A stretch of DNA of 50,067 nt from CAZHVS01 sp964536015 (lineage in GTDB: Bacteria > Bacteroidota > Ignavibacteria > Ignavibacteriales > Ignavibacteriaceae), in NCBI GenBank assembly GCA_964536015.1, contig CAZHVS010000021.1, forward strand, positions 1 through 50,067. Direction: 5' to 3'. Positions 27,331-36,442 of this stretch are shown in pieces. Position 1 is the stretch's first letter. Every line of letters begins with the position of its first letter. Below the pieces are notes generated by a model. It searched no databases, was not told the origin of the DNA, and saw only the letters and a program-made list of their open reading frames with translations. Position numbers and translations under genes: made by a program.

Positions 27331-29807
27331 CTTTCAATCCAGCTAGACCTTTTGGTAAAAAAATCTGGAGCAATAACAGGGAAAGGATATTCTTTAACTG
27401 ATACATCTTTCCACTCATTGGAGTTTGGGATTCGTCCTTTCCAAACAAAATGTTTGATGTTTTCCTGAGATTTGGTTTCAAAGGTTATATCATCTATTCC
27501 AAAGTTTGAAGTTAAATTAAATCCGGCAGCTCTGTTTGTTCCAAAGTTTTCAACCTCCACAAAGAAAACATTTTTTCCCGGTTTAAGATACTTTGTGATG
27601 TCAATCATTTTTATTCTCTTGTATTCGGTCCATAATGACAGAGAACGACGAACAAATACTTCATCAACAAATTTATCATTAATATATAACCTTGTGTATC
27701 CATCTCCAATTAACTGGATGATTGCATTCGAAGCAATGTTATCAAGATTAATTTCGCAAATAAATTCAGCTTTTTTTGCAAATGCAGTATCATTTTCTTT
27801 AAAATAAATCCAATCGTTTGAAATAACTGGTGAAGATAATGGTTGTCTTACGGTCATCTGATCGAGGTTAGAAAGTTTCTCAATTTCATTTTTTATTTCA
27901 TTGAAGTAGCTGATTAGACGATTAAATTTATCTTCAATCATACTCAGGTTTTCTATTTTATAATATTTAAGCCAGATAAATTTATATTGTTTTTTTAATT
28001 CAGATAATGAAGAAATGTTATGACTAATCAATTGTAAAATTTTTTCATTATTTGTTGGAACAGGAACCTGCTTCCATTTCTCAAGTTCAAGTTGTGTCTC
28101 AAGTTTAGTTTTGTACCATAAATTAAAATTGATAAGCCACTTAAATATTTCTAAATGTTCTTTATTCTTAGTTGCAAGTTTTTCAATTATCTTTATATTT
28201 TCTTCAGCATTTTTCATTGATAATTCAATCCACTCTATTTTACAGACGGGAGACACTTTGCTTTCCCACCAGACGGTTTCACGGAATGGTAAAAGAGGAT
28301 GACGCCATACTTCATGCCAGTATATTCCATTAAAGGTATTTGAAAATATTTCATAAAGATTTTTTGTTTCTGGAATATCGGCACCAAAAAAATCATAAAA
28401 ATAATTTTTACTAAAAACATCTATTTCGCTTTTATTGTAATTCCAGGAACATTGTGCAGACCAAGCATAACCAAACAATATAAGTTCCTTGAAAGTCTCC
28501 GCACCGTAATCTCCCCAATTAGAGTTGATCATTCCCGAAGCAGAATTTTCAAGTCCGGCTTTTATTAAATATTTAATATTTGGAATGGCCAGAGAATTAA
28601 TTGGGAATGATGTTACAAAATTCCAAACAGATGGTGACACAAAATAATTAAATCCCGCTTCTTTGATGGTTTTTGTTGAGGGATAATCATTATCCGGGCG
28701 ATAATGCCAATCAACAATAATAATGTCTTTAGGAATCATTTCCAGTATTTCCGGATGATTTAGAATAATATCTCCGTACATTAAAACTTTTTTCCCATAT
28801 TTTTTACAAATGGCATAAACTTTTTTATAATGTTCAGCGTGAACTTTTGCGAGACTTGATTTGTCTACAAGATATTTACTTTTTCCAAGTCCAACATCAT
28901 AGCTCTCATCTGCACCAATATTAATATATTTTGATGGAAAATTTTCAAAGACTTCTTTAAGAAGATCTTCGAGGAAGATGTAGGTAGAATCGTATGAAAC
29001 ACAAAGAGATGCAGCTCCTTTGAATTCAGCATATTTAATAAAGGGCGATAAAGATAAAATATTTTCATAATGACCCAGTGTTTGAAAAATAGGTATTACT
29101 TCAATAAAATTCTTTTTCGCATAATCAACAATTTCTTTTATCTCTTTTTTAGTTAATGCACCACGTCCTTTGCCGATTTCAGGAAATTTATCGAACTCCA
29201 TCATATCTTCAATATAAGGCATGTATGTATTCATTTTATAACGGGCAAGATGATCTATTATTCTTTTGAAATTTTCTACGTTTGAAACTTGCCCGCGGCT
29301 AATATCATCGGAGATGCCGCGAATTTTCATATCTGGCCAATCTATAATTGTTAAGCAGGGTAAAGAGTTCTCGGTTAACTTTTCCATTAATTGAATCAAA
29401 CTCATTACTGCATAAAAAATTCCTTTTTGCGTTATTGCTTTCAGCAAAATATTTTGAGACTTAATTTCTATTAAATATGCTTCTTCAATAAAATCTGTCG
29501 GAACATCTTTGAATAATTTGGATTCTTTTTCTACCTGTTCAATTTGTATTTGTCCATTGGCATCTGAAATAGTTGAATTTATCTTTAAAAAATTTTTTAA
29601 TGTGCTCTGTAGAAGTTCAAGCGAATACAAATTTTTATCATCATTTTTTATGTTAAAGTTTATGAAGACGTTTTTTGGAAAAACATATTTACCTTCTAAT
29701 TTATTAACAATTTGTGGAGATGGAATAATTGGTGTTTCTATTTGTTTGCACATATTGCTATCCAGAAAAAATGAAATAAACAGGACAAATATTAAAAATG
29801 TTTTCAT
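27327..29807 (-). CDS. GH20-type beta-N-acetylhexosaminidase, long form
   Basis: An 826-residue exported glycosidase with an N-terminal signal peptide. GH20b-like domain about 25-155, then barrel with IRGISDDISRGQV (162-174) and the catalytic pair Asp300-Glu301 in NIGADES. The H-x-H-L-T-D segment of the neighbouring GH20 enzyme is replaced by NTYMPYIEDM, and the pair is in GADES instead of GGDEN, so this is a distant GH20 branch whose substrate may differ. After a helical region (about 540-650) comes a beta-rich C-terminal domain (about 660-790) that looks like a galactose-binding fold. First gene of its operon. Confidence 0.87.
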   Translation of the reverse strand: MKTFLIFVLFISFFLDSNMCKQIETPIIPSPQIVNKLEGKYVFPKNVFINFNIKNDDKNLYSLELLQSTLKNFLKINSTISDANGQIQIEQVEKESKLFKDVPTDFIEEAYLIEIKSQNILLKAITQKGIFYAVMSLIQLMEKLTENSLPCLTIIDWPDMKIRGISDDISRGQVSNVENFKRIIDHLARYKMNTYMPYIEDMMEFDKFPEIGKGRGALTKKEIKEIVDYAKKNFIEVIPIFQTLGHYENILSLSPFIKYAEFKGAASLCVSYDSTYIFLEDLLKEVFENFPSKYINIGADESYDVGLGKSKYLVDKSSLAKVHAEHYKKVYAICKKYGKKVLMYGDIILNHPEILEMIPKDIIIVDWHYRPDNDYPSTKTIKEAGFNYFVSPSVWNFVTSFPINSLAIPNIKYLIKAGLENSASGMINSNWGDYGAETFKELILFGYAWSAQCSWNYNKSEIDVFSKNYFYDFFGADIPETKNLYEIFSNTFNGIYWHEVWRHPLLPFRETVWWESKVSPVCKIEWIELSMKNAEENIKIIEKLATKNKEHLEIFKWLINFNLWYKTKLETQLELEKWKQVPVPTNNEKILQLISHNISSLSELKKQYKFIWLKYYKIENLSMIEDKFNRLISYFNEIKNEIEKLSNLDQMTVRQPLSSPVISNDWIYFKENDTAFAKKAEFICEINLDNIASNAIIQLIGDGYTRLYINDKFVDEVFVRRSLSLWTEYKRIKMIDITKYLKPGKNVFFVEVENFGTNRAAGFNLTSNFGIDDITFETKSQENIKHFVWKGRIPNSNEWKDVSVKEYPFPVIAPDFFTKRSSWIER

Positions 29808-30020
29808 ACTCGATTGACTAAGAATTTAATGAAATTTACATCATAAAGTTAACAAAAATTTTTTTAGAGTCAGGATAGTTTTCAATAGCTTTTATCAGAA
29901 TGTTCAAGGGAAAATATTACTTTGAAAAACAATTATCAATTTTCTAGCAGAGCATCCTAATTGTTGTTTGCTGTGAATGTATGTTTATTTAATTTAGTTA
30001 GCATTTTTTTATTTCTTTGA

Positions 30021-31028
30021 ATGAGTTTTAAAAGGATTAGTATATTTACTTTTATTAACAAGCTCGCTTCTTTAGCTTGCATTATACTGTTATTAATTAT
30101 TACAAAAGGATGTAATGCTCCGCGTAATAATCCTGTGGACCCAAATAACCCGAAGTCCACTTCAGCATTTTTATCAGGTGTTGTTCAGACCATTAGTGTT
30201 CCCAGAACTTATCTTTCTGATGTGGTGATTCTCCATGATGGAATCGCTATCGCAAAAACCAATTCTGAGGGTTACTTTGAAACTTATAATATTGAACAAA
30301 AAGATTGCTGGATCGCTTTTCAAAAAAACGGCTATCTTGTTGATTCATTATTTGTCAAATGGAATAACAACAAGAAAAAATCAATTGAAGCGTATTTAAA
30401 TCAGATTCCTGTGCTTGATAGTATGCACATTTACAGCATTGTTATAAACAGATATTCATTGCCGCCAATAACTGAAATTGCTGTTGATGCCAAAATAACT
30501 GATAAGGATAGTGATATTGATTCTGTGTTTTTAGTTTGCTCATCATTAGGAGTAAAAGAACGATTAATATATAATGTAAATGATAAATTGTTTAAGAAAG
30601 AAATTTATACTTACGATTTAAACTTAACTGACATCGAACAGTTGATAGGTTATACTTTTAACGTTATTGTAAAAGATTTATATGGACATTCATTTACACT
30701 TGGAAGCGGAAGCATTGCAAGAGTTGTAAAAGATGTTATACAATTATATTCACCAGTAAATGGAGATACTGTATCATCACAACCAACATTATACTGGCGG
30801 ACACCTCTTGCAAATTATTCTTTCTCCCAATTAGTTGAGGTCTATTCAAATGATTTACAAACCTCCCCTGTGCTTGTCTGGCAAAGAAGTAATTTAGACG
30901 AAGACACTACAACAGTAACAATAGATAAACCGCTATCTCCAGGAAATTATTTTTGGGTGATTTGGTGTGTTGATCAATTTTCAAACAGGTCTCGCTCAAA
31001 TCCGGCTTCATTTTATGTAAAATACTAA
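30021..31028 (+). CDS. Probable lipoprotein with carboxypeptidase-regulatory-like domain
   Basis: A 335-residue exported protein. A hydrophobic segment ends in IITKGCNAPRNNPVDPNNP; the Cys fits a lipoprotein, although Lys at -2 is not canonical for the lipobox. Residues of about 50-115 (SGVVQT..., AKTNSEGYFETYNI) form a carboxypeptidase-regulatory-like or CnaB fold; the last 100 residues (PVNGDTVSSQPTLYWRTP) resemble FN3-type domains. It lies 9 bp before the sigma-54 activator gene, so both probably belong to one transcript, which would tie an envelope protein to the regulator. Confidence 0.78.
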   Translation: MSFKRISIFTFINKLASLACIILLLIITKGCNAPRNNPVDPNNPKSTSAFLSGVVQTISVPRTYLSDVVILHDGIAIAKTNSEGYFETYNIEQKDCWIAFQKNGYLVDSLFVKWNNNKKKSIEAYLNQIPVLDSMHIYSIVINRYSLPPITEIAVDAKITDKDSDIDSVFLVCSSLGVKERLIYNVNDKLFKKEIYTYDLNLTDIEQLIGYTFNVIVKDLYGHSFTLGSGSIARVVKDVIQLYSPVNGDTVSSQPTLYWRTPLANYSFSQLVEVYSNDLQTSPVLVWQRSNLDEDTTTVTIDKPLSPGNYFWVIWCVDQFSNRSRSNPASFYVKY

Positions 31029-31037
31029 TCGAATGTT

Positions 31038-32516
31038 ATGACAATAAATAATGTAAAAAATCTTGGTAGAGAGCAATTTGATATTTTGTATCAAATATCG
31101 AAAACACTTAACTCTGCAGTTTATAAAAAAAATCTCTTCGAAGAAACTCTTGATATTATAATTAAAGTACTTGATGCAGAGAGAGCTCTTTTTGTAAAGT
31201 ATGATGAATTTGCAAAACAATTTAATATCGTAGCTGCCAGAAATGTAAATAAAGAATCGATTGAAGATCTGTCAACTTTTTCTTCCGGCATTCTTCAAAA
31301 AGTAATAGCCGAAAAAAAACCTTTTATCTATCACGATGTTCAGAATGAACCAGGCTTATCGCAATTCAATAGTGTGTTAATCCATAAGATTAAATCTGTT
31401 CTTGGTGTACCGATAATAAGGGATAATAATGTTGAAGGAGTGATTCTTGCCGATAGTCAGTTGAATAGAAAAGAGTTTAATGAAGAAAACCTTGTGTTTC
31501 TTGACTTCTTTTCTAATTTAGTTTCTCTTGCACTTGATAAGATTTCGCAGTATGAAGATTTACTAGATGAAAACAGGATTTTAAAAAACCAGCTATCTTC
31601 CGTACGAAAAATTCCTGAAATGATAGGAGAAAGTTTCGCCTTAAATCATCTAACAGAATTAATCAACAAAGTAGCCAGGACTGATGCAACGGTTCTTCTG
31701 CTTGGAGAAAGCGGTACTGGTAAAGAACTTGCCGCAAGAGCAATTCACCAGTTGTCTGCAAGAAATTCAAAACCTTTTCTTGCCCAGTTTTGTGGCTCTA
31801 TCCCCGATACCCTTTTAGAGAGTGAATTATTCGGATATAAAAAAGGAGCTTTTACCGGTGCTAATACAGATAAAAAAGGTTTATTTGAAGTAGCAAGTAC
31901 AGGTACATTTTTCCTTGACGAAATTGCAGATATTTCAATGGCTTTACAAGGAAAGTTGTTAAGAGTTCTGCAGAATAAAGAAATTATCAGGCTCGGTGAT
32001 ACCCAATCTATTAAAGTAGATGTAAGAATTATTGCAGCTACAAATAAAGATCTGAAACAACTGGTAAAAGAAGGGAAATTCAGAGAAGACCTTTTTTATC
32101 GTTTAAATGTTTTTCCGATTTCTATTCCTCCTTTGCGGGAAAGACGGGGAGATATTAGTGTGCTTACTCAGCATTTTATAAATAAGTTTTCTACTCAAAA
32201 TATAATTATTCATCCCGATACATTGAAGAAACTTGATAGCTATCATTTCCCGGGAAACATTCGGCAACTTGAAAATATTCTGCAAAGAGCATTAATACTT
32301 TGTGACTCCAATGTATTATTGCCTGAACATATTATACTTGAAGATAAAGATGAATTCAATATGTTTGACGGTACGCTTGAAGAATTTGAGAAAGCTCTTT
32401 TAATGAAACGACTTAAAGAATATAATGGGAACAGGACAAAAACTGCAAAATCGCTTGATGTTTCTGTAAGGTGGATACAATTGAAATTAAAAGAGATTGA
32501 AAGTAATGATGAGTAA
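31038..32516 (+). CDS. GAF-domain sigma-54-dependent transcriptional activator
   Basis: A 492-residue bacterial enhancer-binding protein. N-terminal GAF domain (about 12-170), not a phospho-receiver; AAA+ domain with Walker A GESGTGKE (223-230), GAFTGA (270-275, the sigma-54 contact loop) and Walker B FFLDEI (291-296); and a C-terminal Fis-type helix-turn-helix (NRTKTAKSLDVSVRWIQLKL). All parts for opening sigma-54 promoters are present. The GAF domain suggests a small ligand or protein signal. The kinase gene that follows overlaps its end, and a GG-N10-GC promoter lies downstream at 34092. Confidence 0.93.
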   Translation: MTINNVKNLGREQFDILYQISKTLNSAVYKKNLFEETLDIIIKVLDAERALFVKYDEFAKQFNIVAARNVNKESIEDLSTFSSGILQKVIAEKKPFIYHDVQNEPGLSQFNSVLIHKIKSVLGVPIIRDNNVEGVILADSQLNRKEFNEENLVFLDFFSNLVSLALDKISQYEDLLDENRILKNQLSSVRKIPEMIGESFALNHLTELINKVARTDATVLLLGESGTGKELAARAIHQLSARNSKPFLAQFCGSIPDTLLESELFGYKKGAFTGANTDKKGLFEVASTGTFFLDEIADISMALQGKLLRVLQNKEIIRLGDTQSIKVDVRIIAATNKDLKQLVKEGKFREDLFYRLNVFPISIPPLRERRGDISVLTQHFINKFSTQNIIIHPDTLKKLDSYHFPGNIRQLENILQRALILCDSNVLLPEHIILEDKDEFNMFDGTLEEFEKALLMKRLKEYNGNRTKTAKSLDVSVRWIQLKLKEIESNDE

Positions 32517-34065
32517 TTCTTTATCATTACTGTTTGATAAATTTGAAGTTCTTGAAACCTTAAAAAAGGATACTCATACAAGTGTTTACTTAGCGAATCA
32601 AACTTTTCTTGGAAAAAAAATAATTTTAAAAACTCTTGATAAATCAAATCTTTCTGACGATACAATTCTTTCAAGATTTAAACGTGAAGCGAAAATATTA
32701 GCAAAGCTTGATCATCCTAATATTATAAAAGTTCTGGATTTTGGAACTTATGAACAAAATTTTTACATCTCATTTGAATTTTTTGAGAGTCAAAATTTAA
32801 GAGAAATAATCAAAACCAATAAACTTAGTATCAGTAAAAAGAAAGAACTTTATATCCAGTTGCTGGAAGGTCTATCAGCGGCGCATTCAAACCAGATTAT
32901 TCATCGTGATATAAAGCCAGAAAACATTCTTGTTAACGCAAAAAACGAATTGAAAATTGCAGACTTTGGACTTGCCTTTGCAGAGAACGATACTGTTGTA
33001 ACAAATAAATCTTCTATTTTAGGAACCCCAAGTTATATGTCGCCCGAGCAAATAAGAGGAGAACAACTAACTATTCAAAGCGATTTATTTTCTGCGGGAA
33101 TAGTAATGTATGAGTTGTTTACCGGTAAAAATCCATTTCTTAAAAACGATTTAAGTTCTACAATTAATTATATATTGAATTATGATGAATCATCTCTCAG
33201 CGATCTCTCACAATTAGCAGATGAATTACAAAGGTCTATTCTTGGATTGCTTTGTAAAAACAAAAACAATCGTTTTAAAAATTCAGAAGAAGTTTTAAGA
33301 TTACTAAAACCTTATGATAGTCTTAACTCTGTTGAAGTTCAAAAAATAGAGAAGAATAAAACTCGATTTCAACTTATGATAATATTGATGTTTGTATTGT
33401 TTGTGGCAGGATTTTTTATTTTCAATACATTTATGAAAAAAAATTCTAATATTAACCATGAATTGAAGAACGAACAAACCAATCCAATAACTGAAAATAA
33501 AACAGGAATTAATTCGGGTACTATTCCAGCAACAGAAAAACAAATAACGGTAGAAAAACAGAAAGACACTGAAAAAGAAAAAGAGAAGAACAATTCTTTT
33601 ACAACTACCGATGAAAAACTACCAGTTCTTTCTCCAGCCAAAATAATGGTAGAATGTTCTCCCTGGGCTATTGTGTATATTGATTCAATAAAAATAGATT
33701 CAACTCCGTTAAAAGAATTTTACAATGTTCAATCGGGCAGACATGAAATTAAATTAGTACATCCTGATTTTCCTGCGTTTATAAAAATAATCAATTTAAG
33801 TTCAAACGAAGTATTCAATTTAAAGGTTAATCTTGAAAATGAGTTCGGGAAAATAGATTTTCAGATATATCCCTGGGGAGAAGTATATATTGATGGAAAA
33901 TTTTTCGGACAGACGCCAATTCAAAAACAAATTATGCTTACTCCCGGGACTCATTTGATTCGTTTAAAAAACCCTGCTTACTCGGAATTTTCAGAGAAGA
34001 TTCTTGTAAAACAGGGGGAAAAGATGATTTATAAATATAATTTTGAAAATTCAAATCAAAAATAA
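32506..34065 (+). CDS. Membrane Ser/Thr protein kinase with two PEGA domains
   Basis: A Hanks-type kinase of 519 residues. Kinase domain about 10-265: the catalytic HRDIKPEN, the DFGLA metal loop and GTPSYMSPEQIRG are all intact; the ATP lysine is in KKIILKTLDK. A single transmembrane helix (about 287-308) is followed by a Lys/Glu-rich linker and two PEGA-type beta domains (about 380-445 and 450-515; VYIDSIKIDSTPL and VYIDGKFFGQTPI). Thus kinase inside, PEGA outside. I use the ATG at 32506 (32509 is also possible), overlapping the activator gene by 11 bp. Likely target: the activator or its pathway, by context only. Confidence 0.9.
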   Translation: MMSNSLSLLFDKFEVLETLKKDTHTSVYLANQTFLGKKIILKTLDKSNLSDDTILSRFKREAKILAKLDHPNIIKVLDFGTYEQNFYISFEFFESQNLREIIKTNKLSISKKKELYIQLLEGLSAAHSNQIIHRDIKPENILVNAKNELKIADFGLAFAENDTVVTNKSSILGTPSYMSPEQIRGEQLTIQSDLFSAGIVMYELFTGKNPFLKNDLSSTINYILNYDESSLSDLSQLADELQRSILGLLCKNKNNRFKNSEEVLRLLKPYDSLNSVEVQKIEKNKTRFQLMIILMFVLFVAGFFIFNTFMKKNSNINHELKNEQTNPITENKTGINSGTIPATEKQITVEKQKDTEKEKEKNNSFTTTDEKLPVLSPAKIMVECSPWAIVYIDSIKIDSTPLKEFYNVQSGRHEIKLVHPDFPAFIKIINLSSNEVFNLKVNLENEFGKIDFQIYPWGEVYIDGKFFGQTPIQKQIMLTPGTHLIRLKNPAYSEFSEKILVKQGEKMIYKYNFENSNQK

Positions 34066-34091
34066 TTTTTTGAAAGTTAAAAAATGCTTTT

Positions 34092-34108
34092 TTGGTATAA
34101 TACTTGCA
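34092..34108 (+). promoter_or_regulatory. Sigma-54 promoter for the Kelch/T9SS gene
   Basis: TTGG (34092-34095) and TTGCA (34104-34108) give a GG at 34094-34095 and a GC at 34106-34107 with exactly ten bases between, the hallmark of a sigma-54 promoter. It lies right behind the sigma-54 activator and kinase genes. If GC is at -13/-12, transcription starts near 34119, leaving a leader of only about 5 nt before ATG 34124, which is unusual and is the main point against it. Confidence 0.6.
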
Positions 34109-34123
34109 ATTATAAGTCCATAA

Positions 34124-35383
34124 ATGAAATTTAGATTATTATATATTACCTTAATTTTTTTAGGATTTAATATCTTTGCTCAGAACTGGCAGATAGTAGG
34201 AAGAATGCCGTTTCCTGTTTCTGGTGGAAGAGCAATAGTTAAAGATTCTCTAATTTATATTATTGGTGGGTATTCAGATTCGCTCCATTCTCGAGTAAGT
34301 TTTATACAGGAGTTTAACCCGAGAACTAATTCATGGAGACTCGTTGGTGAGATGAAAACCAAACGTTCGGGTTTAACTGTGGTTAGACATCAGGATAGTT
34401 TACTTATATTCGGAGGCGCATCTAATAATACTGGATTCAAAAATGTTTTAGAGTCTTGGAAATTTGGAAGCAATACGAACGAGATAAAAACAAATACAAA
34501 TTTTAACAGGTTATTTGCATCTAGTTGTTTATATAATAATCGATTCTATTTAATTGGTGGACAATCTCAAAGTTCTCCGCAAGATACGTCAATACATAAT
34601 ATCGTTGGTTTTAATCTGCCGTTATTACCACTGTCATTTTTTAGCGATACAATTTTTTCTGTCTCTAATATGCCTGTGCAGCAAATGAGCGTAATGATTG
34701 ATTCTTCAATTTATTTATTCGGCGGAGTAAATTTTAATATTCTGAGGGGTATTTACAGGTTTGATCTGGTGCAAAGAAAATTAAACTTTGTACAAAATAT
34801 GCCAAAAGGAAGAGCGGGAGGAGAAGCTGTATATTTTGATAGCATTAAGAAAGTCTATTTAATTGGCGGTTACAATGAACAGCTAAAAGCATTAAATCTG
34901 GTAGAAGTTTATTTTTATTATGGAAGTAGCTTTACCACACAAATAGTCTCTTCGCTTAATTATGCCCGTCGTGAATTTATGGCAGTAAGATACCAGAATT
35001 CTATTTATGTATTTGGCGGGTTGAATAGCTATGATATTACAGTTCCGTATATAGAGAAACTAGACGTGTTAACTGATATTAATGAGTTTGAAGAAAACAA
35101 TTCGAAAAAATTTATTTTATATGATAATTTCCCCAATCCTTTTAATCCTTCAACTACTATTTCTTTTCAGCTAAATAAAAAAAGTAAAGTCTCGCTTGAT
35201 GTTTATTCTATTCTTGGAGAGCACATTGAAAATCTGGTTAATGCAGAACTTGAAGCAGGCAATTATCATTACAGCTGGCAGGCACGAACAAAGAACAGCA
35301 GAGAATTGGCGGGAGGAATTTACCTGTATTCACTTACTACAAGTGAAGCAAGACAAACTAAAAAAATGATTTTAATTAAGTGA
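34124..35383 (+). CDS. Secreted Kelch-repeat protein with T9SS C-terminal domain
   Basis: A 419-residue protein with a signal peptide (residues 1-20, ...NIFAQ). Five to six Kelch blades follow (KDSLIYIIGGY, DSLLIFGGAS, NRFYLIGGQS, SSIYLFGGVN, KKVYLIGGYN, NSIYVFGGLN), a six-bladed propeller by count. The C-terminal 85 residues are a T9SS type A sorting domain (NFPNPFNPSTTISF ... GGIYLYSLTT ... KKMILIK). It is therefore expected on the cell surface or released. It probably starts a transcript at the sigma-54 promoter and overlaps the next gene. Binding partner unknown. Confidence 0.9.
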   Translation: MKFRLLYITLIFLGFNIFAQNWQIVGRMPFPVSGGRAIVKDSLIYIIGGYSDSLHSRVSFIQEFNPRTNSWRLVGEMKTKRSGLTVVRHQDSLLIFGGASNNTGFKNVLESWKFGSNTNEIKTNTNFNRLFASSCLYNNRFYLIGGQSQSSPQDTSIHNIVGFNLPLLPLSFFSDTIFSVSNMPVQQMSVMIDSSIYLFGGVNFNILRGIYRFDLVQRKLNFVQNMPKGRAGGEAVYFDSIKKVYLIGGYNEQLKALNLVEVYFYYGSSFTTQIVSSLNYARREFMAVRYQNSIYVFGGLNSYDITVPYIEKLDVLTDINEFEENNSKKFILYDNFPNPFNPSTTISFQLNKKSKVSLDVYSILGEHIENLVNAELEAGNYHYSWQARTKNSRELAGGIYLYSLTTSEARQTKKMILIK

Positions 35384-36207
35384 TGATGAAGAATATTTTT
35401 TCTATATCACTTATTTTATTTTGTCTATCAAAGCTTGTTTTTTCTCAACAAGAATTATCTTTAGGTGAATTGAAAAAAACATTTGAGTCTTTTGAATACA
35501 ATACTGTCATAGAATTATCTGATAAAATTTTAGAAACAAAAATCAATTTAAGCGATGAAGACAAAATTGAAATTTACAGATTGAAGGCAATTGCAGCATA
35601 TTCATTATGGAATGAAGATTTATCAGCCAAATCATTTACGGAAATCTTAAAAATAAATTCAAATTATAGTCTTGATGAAATAAAAACTTCACCTAAAATT
35701 GTTAACTTCTTTAAAAAAATAAAAATCGATTATCTGAAAAATATTTCTCAAGTGAACAGAACAACAGAAGACACAATATCATTAGTTCTTCAACAACAGG
35801 TTGAACAGCCAAAAGTTATTCAATCTGGATACACTCCTTTATATACATTTATTCCTGGTTATGCTCAAATCCAATCAGGAAGTTTGACCAAAGGATGGAT
35901 TTTAAGTTCTTTGGCAGCGGTTTCACTTGGGTCAATGCTTTACTTTGTTTTTGATTGCAATTCAAAAGAAGAAAAATATTTAAATGAAAACCAACCAGCT
36001 TTGATTGAAAGTAAATACAATTCTTATAACACTGCTTATAAGTCAAGAAATATTTCTATAGCAGCGGTCGTGGCTATATGGCTTTATTCTCAAATTGATT
36101 TTTATTTGTTTGGTGGTCGAAGTGAATTATCAAGTTTTCAGAGTCAATTAAAAATTAACCCGCATAGCAATCATTCTTTTGAAATTCACCTACCAATAAA
36201 CTTTTGA
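35383..36207 (+). CDS. Exported TPR-like protein with DUF5683-like C-terminus
   Basis: A 274-residue protein with a signal peptide (about 1-20, ...KLVFSQ), a helical TPR-like N-terminal part (LKKTFESFEYNTVIELSDKIL, residues 25-125), and a C-terminal region TPLYTFIPGYAQIQSGSLTKGW with two hydrophobic helices, the pattern of DUF5683. Several starts are possible (GTG 35380, ATG 35383, ATG 35386) in a run that overlaps the Kelch stop; I list 35383. It is translationally coupled to the Kelch gene. Function unknown; an envelope-located partner is inference. Confidence 0.72.
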   Translation: MMKNIFSISLILFCLSKLVFSQQELSLGELKKTFESFEYNTVIELSDKILETKINLSDEDKIEIYRLKAIAAYSLWNEDLSAKSFTEILKINSNYSLDEIKTSPKIVNFFKKIKIDYLKNISQVNRTTEDTISLVLQQQVEQPKVIQSGYTPLYTFIPGYAQIQSGSLTKGWILSSLAAVSLGSMLYFVFDCNSKEEKYLNENQPALIESKYNSYNTAYKSRNISIAAVVAIWLYSQIDFYLFGGRSELSSFQSQLKINPHSNHSFEIHLPINF

Positions 36208-36442
36208 TTTTGTATGAAGTTTTTTTGTAGATGTGCGAATTTTTTTCATATGTCTGCCAAAATATTTAAACTTCGACAAACTACTCTATGTCTAATGTTA
36301 AGAAAAGATTGATTTTGTAGAAAAATAAACATAGAATCCAATTAATTTTTTTTAATTCATAATAAGATTAATATATTAATTGGCATTATTTATGAGCTAA
36401 ATTTTTAACCAATTTACAATTTATTTAAGAAAGAGGAATAAA
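36208..36442 (+). promoter_or_regulatory. Leader of the FN3/T9SS gene with a 9-bp inverted repeat
   Basis: CCAATTAAT (36338-36346) and ATTAATTGG (36375-36383) are perfect inverted repeats 28 nt apart. Next to them is TTGGCATTATTTATGAGC, which resembles a sigma-54 -24 element but lacks GC at the right spacing. GAAAGAGGAATAAA before ATG 36443 holds a purine-rich ribosome-binding site. A long leader (or a separate promoter) is likely; no RNA gene was recognised. Confidence 0.4.

Noticed and set aside
36381..36398. Sigma-54 promoter upstream of the FN3/T9SS gene
   Set aside because: TTGGCAT fits the -24 element but GC comes 12 and not 10 bases after GG, and the -12 block is ATGA.
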